Shown here: piece by piece, positions 35,229 to 41,348 of the stretch | Position numbering within the stretch: position 1 is the stretch's first letter | How the letters are laid out: the number at the start of each line of letters is the position of its first letter | From: JBFWYO01 sp050186335 | GTDB lineage: Bacteria; Pseudomonadota; Alphaproteobacteria; Bin65 | NCBI GenBank assembly: GCA_050186335.1 | Contig: JBFWYO010000040.1 | Span: 1-41,348, forward strand | Reading direction: 5' to 3' | DNA length: 41,348 nucleotides | Made by a program: the position numbers and the translations under genes | The notes under the pieces: model-generated | Databases searched by the model: none | What the model was told of the DNA's origin: nothing | The model's input: the letters and a program-made list of their open reading frames with translations, nothing else

Positions 35229-35256
35229 GCCGGGCGGGATAGGTTTCCCGCCCGGC
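35229..35256 (+). terminator. Stem-loop between livK and livH
   Basis: GCCGGGCGGGA and TCCCGCCCGGC form a perfect 11-bp stem with a 6-nt loop, 13 nt after the livK stop. No T-run follows. Such stems after binding-protein genes commonly raise the binding protein to permease ratio by partial termination or mRNA protection. Confidence 0.75.
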
Positions 35257-35281
35257 GCGCTCGCCGCGCAGGACTGATCGC

Positions 35282-36154
35282 ATGTTCGAGTTGTCGATTC
35301 TGGTGCCGGCCGCGATCAACGGGCTGACGACCGGGGCGATTTACGCGCTGGTGGCGCTCGGGCTCACGCTTATCTACGGCGTACTGCACATCATCAACTT
35401 CGCGCACGGCAGCCTGTTGATGGTGGCGCTGTATGGTGTGTTTTTTCTGCACGCGCTGGTCGGCATCGATCCGTATCTGGCGCTGCTGATCGTCGTGCCG
35501 AGCGGCTTCGCCGTCGGTTATGCGCTGCAGCGCGGCGTGATCGGCAAGGCCAGCCACGGCAAAGACGAGAATATCCTGCTCGTCACACTCGGGTTGGCGA
35601 TCATTCTCGATAACCTTGCGCTGTTCTTCTGGAAGGCCGATACGCGCTCGATCGACACCGTGTATGCGCTCGCGACGCTCGATCTCGGCGTTGCGATCGT
35701 GCCGGTGACCAAGGCGGTCGCCCTCGGCGGTGCCCTGGCGATCGCCGGCCTGCTGTGGCTGTTGATGACCCGCACCGATCTGGGCAAGGCGATCCGCGCG
35801 GTCGCCAAGGAGCGACAGGGCGCCAGCCTGGTCGGCATCGACGTGAGCCATGTCTTCGCCATGAGCTTCGGCATCGGCACCGCGGTAGTCGGCGCGGCCG
35901 CCTGCCTGCTGCTGCCGGGCTTCTACGTTTCGCCGCAGGTTGGATCGACCTTCGTGCTGGTCGCCTTCACGGTCGTGGTGCTGGGCGGCATGGGCAGCTT
36001 CGCGGGCGCATTGATCGGCGGGCTGATCATCGGGGTCACTGAAAGCATCGGCGGCTTGTTCCTCGGCGAGAGCCTCGGCCAGATCGGCATCTTCGTCATC
36101 TTCATCGCCATGCTTCTGCTGCGGCCGTCGGGCCTGCTCGGGCATCGGGCATGA
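35282..36154 (+). CDS. livH: Branched-chain amino acid-type ABC permease LivH
   Basis: A 290-aa permease of the LivH type, about 8 membrane helices. Starts FELSILVPAAINGLTTGAIYALVALGLTLIYGV, the conserved N-terminus, and contains GLAIILDNL and the family loop. ATG 35282 is the start. Its stop overlaps the livM start (ATGA), so the two are translationally coupled. It forms the membrane channel together with LivM. Confidence 0.94.
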   Translation: MFELSILVPAAINGLTTGAIYALVALGLTLIYGVLHIINFAHGSLLMVALYGVFFLHALVGIDPYLALLIVVPSGFAVGYALQRGVIGKASHGKDENILLVTLGLAIILDNLALFFWKADTRSIDTVYALATLDLGVAIVPVTKAVALGGALAIAGLLWLLMTRTDLGKAIRAVAKERQGASLVGIDVSHVFAMSFGIGTAVVGAAACLLLPGFYVSPQVGSTFVLVAFTVVVLGGMGSFAGALIGGLIIGVTESIGGLFLGESLGQIGIFVIFIAMLLLRPSGLLGHRA

Positions 36155-37143
36155 AGGGCCGTTACGGCGTCTGGCTCGGCATCGTCGTGTTCGCGCTCGT
36201 GGTTGCCTGCGCGCCGCTGCTGATCACCTCCGACCGATGGCTGAATTTCGTCGTCATGTCGCTGTTCGTCGCGTTTCTCGGCCAGTCATGGAACGTGCTC
36301 GGCGGCTACGGGGGCCAATTTTCGTTCGGCCACGCGGCGTTCTTCGGCACCGGCGCCTATATGACGGCCGTGCTGCAGATCAAACTCGGCGTCAACGCAT
36401 GGGCCGGTTTCGCCGCGGCCGGGGCGGGCGGTGCCGCGGTCGGCGGTATCGTCGGATTTCTCAGCTTCCGGTATGGGCTGCGCGGTTCCTACTTCGCGCT
36501 GGTCACCTTGGCGTTCGCCGAAGTGCTGCGGATCGTCGCCAACTCGGTCGGCTTCACCGGCGGCGGCGTCGGACTGCTGGTGCCGCTCAAACAGACCGCC
36601 GAGAATTTCCAGTTCACCGGCAAGGCCGGCTACCTGTACGTGATCCTGGCGCTCGTCGTGGCGGGGCTGGTCCTCGCGCAATGGCTCGAGCGGTCGCGCT
36701 TCGGCGCGCGCCTCATGGCGGTGCGCGAGAACGAGGATGCCGCGCGCGCGCTCGGCGTGCCGGCGTTCGCCACCAAGATGCGCGCGATTGCTCTGTCCGG
36801 CGCGCTCGCCGGCCTGGGCGGCGCATTCTATGTCCAGTATTTCCTCTACATCGACCCGCGCATCGCCTATGGGCCGGGCATTTCGGTCGAAGCGCTGCTG
36901 GCGCCGATCGTCGGCGGCATCGGCACCATTTTCGGGCCGGTATGGGGCGCCGTCGTGCTGCACGGCGTCGGCGAAGCGGCCAAGGGCCTGATCGGCCAAA
37001 TCGCGGGCAAGGACGCGATCGGCCTCGACCAGGTTTTCTACGGCGTGTTGCTGATCGCCATCGTGCTGTTCATGCCGCAGGGTTTCGGCGGCTGGTTGCG
37101 GCGGCGCACGCGGCGGCGCGGCGAAGGCCGGGACCATGCTTGA
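36151..37143 (+). CDS. livM: Branched-chain amino acid-type ABC permease LivM
   Basis: A 330-aa LivM-type permease with about 9 helices; typical blocks are FLGQSWNVLGGYGGQFSFGHAAFFGTGAY and GLGGAFYVQYFLYIDP. The end is Arg-rich and cytoplasmic. It pairs with LivH in the translocation channel. Its last 8 nt overlap livG. Confidence 0.94.
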   Translation: MKGRYGVWLGIVVFALVVACAPLLITSDRWLNFVVMSLFVAFLGQSWNVLGGYGGQFSFGHAAFFGTGAYMTAVLQIKLGVNAWAGFAAAGAGGAAVGGIVGFLSFRYGLRGSYFALVTLAFAEVLRIVANSVGFTGGGVGLLVPLKQTAENFQFTGKAGYLYVILALVVAGLVLAQWLERSRFGARLMAVRENEDAARALGVPAFATKMRAIALSGALAGLGGAFYVQYFLYIDPRIAYGPGISVEALLAPIVGGIGTIFGPVWGAVVLHGVGEAAKGLIGQIAGKDAIGLDQVFYGVLLIAIVLFMPQGFGGWLRRRTRRRGEGRDHA

Positions 37144-37865
37144 AGTGAAAGGCATCGGACGCAGCTTCGGCGGACTGCGCGCGGTCGACGCGGTCGATCT
37201 GGTCGTCGACGCCGGCCGCATCGTGGCCCTGATCGGCCCCAACGGTGCCGGGAAGACGACGCTGTTCGCCATCGTCTCCGGATTCGTGACGCCCGATGCC
37301 GGCCGCGTGACGTTCGACGGCGCTGACATCACCGGCATGACGCCGGAAAGAATCTGCGCGCGCGGCCTCACTCGCACGTTCCAGATCGTGCAGCCGTTTG
37401 CCGGGCTCAGCGTGCGGGAGAATATTGCCGTCGGGGCATACTTGCGGCTGCCGCGTCGAGCGGATGCGACGGCGAAAGCGGAAGCGATCGCACGGCGGCT
37501 CGGCATGGGTGAGATGCTCGATCAGCCGGCCGCCAGCCTGACCGTGGCCGGTCGCAAGCGCCTGGAGCTGGCGCGCGCGCTGGCGACACAGCCCAAATTG
37601 CTGCTGCTCGACGAAGTGTTGGCCGGTCTCAATCCGCGCGAGATCGACGACATTCTTCCGGTCATCCGCGCAATCCGGGATGACGGCGTGACGATCCTGA
37701 TGATCGAGCACGTCATGCAGGCGGTGATGAGTCTCGCCGAGCATACCTATGTGTTGAATAACGGCAGACTCATCGCCGCCGGCACGCCGGTGCAGATCGC
37801 CGCCAACCCGGTCGTGATCGAGGCCTATCTGGGCACCGGCGCCCACGGCAAGGCGCGAGGCGCCC

Positions 37866-37873
<8 letters not shown>
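37136..37873 (+). CDS. livG: Branched-chain amino acid-type ABC ATPase LivG
   Basis: A 245-aa ATPase. Walker A GPNGAGKTT (34-42) and Walker B LLLLDEVLAGL are present. The signature is the degenerate LTVAGRKRLE form often seen in this subfamily. It also shows the LivG-type GLTRTFQIVQPFAGL and GVTILMIEHVMQAVM segments. Start ATG 37136 overlaps the livM stop by 8 nt; its own end overlaps livF by 8 nt. Confidence 0.94.
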
Positions 37874-38566
<693 letters not shown>

Positions 38567-38567
<1 letters not shown>

Positions 38568-39739
38568 TGCTGACAGGCATTCATCACTGGCAACGCCAGG
38601 AAAGAATAATCTACGGCCGCCCGTGCGATGCGGCGGTCCGCGACGAAGTGGCGCGGATCGGCGCCCAGCGCGTGTTCATCTGCACGACGCGGTCGCTGAC
38701 GCGCGAGCCGGGCGGCATCGTCGACCGTATCCAGAAAGCGCTCGGGGCGTCCTATGTCGGCCGGTTTGATGCGATGCCGGCACATAGCCCGCGCCCGGCC
38801 GTCATCGCCTGCGCGGCCGCCGCGCGCGAGGCCAAAGCCGATCTCCTGGTCGCGGTCGGCGGGGGTTCGGTGATCGATGCGGTCAAGGTCGTTCAGCTCT
38901 GCCTCTGGCGCAATCTCACCGCGCCCGACGATCTCGACGCCTACATCACCGGATACAACGTCGGGCACAAGGCAGCCGCGTGGGAGCGCGAGACGCCGAG
39001 CGTGCGCGCGATCGCGGTGCCGACCACATTTTCGGGCGCCGAGTTCACGACCTTCGGCGGTGTCACCGATACGCGCACCGGAATAAAGAGCAGCGTCGGC
39101 TTCAAGAACCAGATTCCGATATCGGTCATTCTCGATCCTGCGGCGACGCTGGCGACGCCGCTCTGGCTGCTGCTGTCGACCGGGATGCGCGCCGTCGACC
39201 ATTGCATCGAATGCTATTTGTCCCCCAATGCCCAGCCGTTCGCCGATGCAACCTCAGTCCACGCGTTGAAGATGCTCCTGCGTGCGTTGCCGCGGCTGAA
39301 GGAGCAGCCGGACGATCTGGCCAACCGGTTGGACTGCCAGATGGCGATGTGGATTTCGATTCTCGGCCTGTCGGTCGGCGTTTCGGTCGGCGCCAGCCAC
39401 GGCATCGGCCGCGTGATGGGCGGCTTGTTCGGCGTGCCGCACGGCCGCACGTCGTGCGTGACCCTGGCGCCGGTGCTGCGTTGGAACGCGCCGGTCAACG
39501 CCGTGCGCCAGGCCGAACTGGCCGACGCGGTCGGCCTGAAGCACGCGAATCTGGCGGATTCGGTGGCCGATCTGGTGCATCGGCTCGGCGAGCCCGAACG
39601 TCTCGGCGAGGTCGGCGTCGGGCGCGACAAGTTCGCCGAGCTGGCGGAGAAATGCCTGGCCAGCGGCTACCTGGCGGCGAACCCGCGGCCGATCAAATCG
39701 GCCGCCGACATCATCGAGATTTTGGAGTTGGCCGCCTAA
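38567..39739 (+). CDS. Iron-containing alcohol dehydrogenase / maleylacetate reductase-like protein
   Basis: A 390-aa member of the iron-type ADH superfamily (PF00465-type). The NAD(P) loop is VGGGSVIDAVK (97-107). Of the metal ligands of the superfamily (Asp, His, His, His), three His are in place (His212, His278, His292). The Asp site, usually in a GMDALTH context, reads GMRAVDH, with Arg208 where Asp is expected and an Asp one residue before the His. Maleylacetate reductases also lack the Asp. It may reduce an aldehyde or keto acid derived from the substrate imported by the Liv system. The start ATG 38567 overlaps the livF stop. Confidence 0.87.
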
Positions 39740-39841
39740 GGCCGGGCCGGTCGGCGACCGACCGTCATTTCCTCAGCAACCTGTCGCGGCCGGGCTGCCG
39801 CTTCCGATCCGGGTTCGGACGTGCTAATGGCAGGGCCCCCA

Positions 39842-39858
39842 TGCGCCTTCGGGGCGCA
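39842..39858 (+). other. Small stem-loop upstream of the UPF0114 gene
   Basis: TGCGCC and GGCGCA pair around a TTCGG loop, ending 10 nt before the AAGAAGAGG ribosome-binding site of the next gene. Candidate 5'-UTR structure or weak terminator. I do not recognise it as a known riboswitch class. Confidence 0.35.
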
Positions 39859-39877
39859 CCTAAGAAGAGGAATTTCG

Positions 39878-40438
39878 ATGCAGAAGCGGATCGAGACCGG
39901 GCTGGAGAAATTGATCTTCGGCAGCCGTTGGCTGTTGGCGCCGTTTTATATCGGCCTGGTCGTCTGCCTCGGCATCCTGCTGGTCAAGTTCGTGCAGGAA
40001 CTGATGCACGATCTGCCGGTCATTTTCAGCATGACCGATGCCGACGTGATTCTGATGGTGCTGACCTTCATCGATCTGACGCTGGCCGGCAACTTGTTGC
40101 TGATCGTGATATTCTCCGGCTACGAAAACTTCGTCTCGAAGATCGACGTCGGCAACCACGAAGACCGCCCGGACTGGATGGGCATGGTCGATTTCAGCGG
40201 GCTCAAGCTCAAGCTGATCGCTTCGATTGTCGCCATTTCGGGCATTCATCTGCTCAAGGCGTTCATGAACATCACCGCCAAGACGCCGAACGAGCTGGCC
40301 TGGCTGGTCGGCATTCACCTGACGTTCGTCACCACCGGTGTATTGCTGGCGTTCATGGATCGCATTCACGAAGGCCCGCCCGAAACGCACGCGGCCAAGC
40401 GCGCCAAGAGAAACAAAGACAATACGCCGCACGCGTGA
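39878..40438 (+). CDS. UPF0114 family membrane protein
   Basis: A 186-aa inner-membrane protein of the UPF0114/TIGR00645 family (YqhA type), function unknown. The N-terminal EKLIFGSRWLLAPFYIGLVVCL signature and the FSGYENFVSKID motif are diagnostic. Three to four membrane helices, a charged Lys/Arg C-terminus. The start ATG 39878 has AAGAAGAGG upstream. Confidence 0.9.
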   Translation: MQKRIETGLEKLIFGSRWLLAPFYIGLVVCLGILLVKFVQELMHDLPVIFSMTDADVILMVLTFIDLTLAGNLLLIVIFSGYENFVSKIDVGNHEDRPDWMGMVDFSGLKLKLIASIVAISGIHLLKAFMNITAKTPNELAWLVGIHLTFVTTGVLLAFMDRIHEGPPETHAAKRAKRNKDNTPHA

Positions 40439-40469
40439 TGCGCGGTCCGGCCGCGGCGCCGTGTCCGCG

Positions 40470-41243
40470 ATGATCACCGACCCGATTTTTTACCTCGCGG
40501 CGTTTCCCGGCGTGATCATCGTCGGATTAAGCAAGGGCGGATTCGGGCCGGGCACCAGCCTGCTGGCGATCCCGCTCTTGACCATGGTCATTCCGCCGCT
40601 GCAGGCGGCGGCGATCATGCTGCCGATCCTGTGCGTGATGGATCTCGCCGGCCTGTGGGGCTACCGCGGCAAATGGGACCGTCGGATCATGGCGATCATC
40701 CTGCCCGGCGCGCTGCTCGGCATCGGCATCGGCACGCTGGCCGCCGATTACGTCGACGATGCGGCGATCGAAGTCATCATCGGCTTCGTGGGGGTCGTGT
40801 TCGTGGCGCAGAAATGGCTTGGCCGCACGGACGATCCGCCGCGTCCGAACAATGCCGTCAAAGGCTTTGTCTGCGGCACCGGGGCCGGATTCACCAGCTT
40901 CATCGCGCATGCCGGCGGGCCGCCGCTGCAGGTCTATCTGCTGCCGCTGCGTATGGACAAGACCTTGTATGTCGGCACCTCGATCGTCTTCTTTGCGGTC
41001 GTGAATTACGTCAAGCTGGTGCCGTACGCCTATCTCGGCCAGTTCACCGTGCCGAATTTGCTCACCGCCGCGATCCTCGCACCGGTCGCGGTCGCCGGCG
41101 TATATCTCGGCATGTGGTTGCACAACCGGCTGGACGATACGCTGTTCTACAGGATCACCTATGCGCTGACGTTCCTGGTCGGCTTGAAACTGCTGTACGA
41201 CGGCAGCGTAACATATGCGCGGCAGCTCGGCTGGTTGGCCTGA
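40470..41243 (+). CDS. TauE/SafE (TSUP) family membrane transporter
   Basis: A 257-aa membrane protein of the TauE/SafE family, associated with sulfite/organosulfonate or other anion export. About seven helices; duplicated glycine-rich cores SKGGFGPGTSLLAIPLL and GTGAGFTSFIAHAGGPPLQVYLLP are the family signature (two inverted halves). Start ATG 40470; an in-frame GTG nine bases earlier is also possible. It is 31 nt downstream of the UPF0114 gene, probably co-transcribed. Substrate unknown. Confidence 0.9.
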   Translation: MITDPIFYLAAFPGVIIVGLSKGGFGPGTSLLAIPLLTMVIPPLQAAAIMLPILCVMDLAGLWGYRGKWDRRIMAIILPGALLGIGIGTLAADYVDDAAIEVIIGFVGVVFVAQKWLGRTDDPPRPNNAVKGFVCGTGAGFTSFIAHAGGPPLQVYLLPLRMDKTLYVGTSIVFFAVVNYVKLVPYAYLGQFTVPNLLTAAILAPVAVAGVYLGMWLHNRLDDTLFYRITYALTFLVGLKLLYDGSVTYARQLGWLA

Positions 41244-41293
41244 TCCTGCGTTCGGCTTGACGCTTTGATGCATGCGGCGTATATGGATTGCAG

Positions 41294-41318
41294 CCGGGGA
41301 CCGACGCAGACTCCCCGG
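41294..41318. terminator. Stem-loop near the right edge
   Basis: CCGGGGA and TCCCCGG form a perfect 7-bp stem with an 11-nt loop, 50 nt after the TauE/SafE stop. No T-tract is visible. A weak terminator or an unrelated palindrome. Confidence 0.3.
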
Positions 41319-41348
41319 TAATCCGAAGATGGTGCGCCTTCCAAGCTC

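Noticed and set aside
33950..36145. 731-codon open frame on the minus strand opposite livK and livH
   Set aside because: Mirror frame of strongly conserved transporter genes; the product is low-complexity and has no start signal.
39836..39877. Possible riboswitch before the UPF0114 gene
   Set aside because: Only one short hairpin is evident and no known riboswitch core could be matched.

Overview
The window is 41 kb of gene-dense, high-GC DNA with no plasmid, phage, transposase, integrase or CRISPR signal. It looks like chromosome of an alphaproteobacterium. I infer this from an NDUFS4-type complex I accessory subunit beside tRNA genes, from the GC-rich palindromic intergenic repeat, and from the mix of TRAP and Liv uptake systems with a form II cox-type hydroxylase cluster. 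I cannot name the genus.

Left part (1-5.4 kb): a TRAP transporter operon dctQ-dctM-dctP runs leftward out of the window. Divergent from it are a DUF1445 (D-glutamate cyclase-like) gene and a hutD-like gene, translationally coupled, then two tandem secreted TPR proteins that are paralogues of each other.

Molybdenum hydroxylase region (5.5-19 kb): on the minus strand, in transcription order, are coxS, coxL, coxM, coxD (MoxR AAA+), coxE (VWA), an XdhC N-terminal-domain protein, an XdhC C-terminal-domain protein, a MoeA-like/MocA fusion, and a membrane-bound [2Fe-2S] adenylate/guanylate cyclase. The S-L-M order and the AYRGAGR active-site loop mark CoxL as form II. The copper-binding Cys of true CO dehydrogenase is absent, so the substrate is probably not CO. 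A duplicated outer-membrane beta-barrel gene lies divergently upstream. Beyond it sits coxG with a 51-residue single-TM protein overlapping its stop codon.

Middle (19-33.6 kb): a TylF-type methyltransferase; thiZ-thiX-thiY under a TPP riboswitch whose P1 stem contains the start codon; a phytanoyl-CoA dioxygenase-like enzyme; a formate/nitrite-type channel; a 4,5-dihydroxyphthalate decarboxylase-like protein; a class II HDAC-like deacetylase; a membrane-fused spermidine-synthase-like protein; a CCoAOMT-type methyltransferase; tRNA-Pro(UGG); the NDUFS4-type subunit; tRNA-Arg(UCU); a quinone oxidoreductase-like MDR protein; and a family 2 glycosyltransferase. Two small exported proteins follow (one a lipoprotein) that share two unusual motifs but little else.

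Right part (33.9-41.2 kb): a complete branched-chain amino acid-type ABC transporter operon (livK-H-M-G-F) with a coupled iron-type alcohol dehydrogenase/maleylacetate reductase-like gene, then a UPF0114 membrane protein and a TauE/SafE permease. A palindromic repeat occurs three times (9.67, 12.32 and 28.47 kb).

The items most worth a second look are the form II cox cluster with its split and fused maturation genes and redox-type cyclase, the CoxG/micro-membrane-protein pair, the pair of NEPYFQDD secreted proteins, the start-codon-in-P1 TPP riboswitch, and the self-duplicated beta-barrel.
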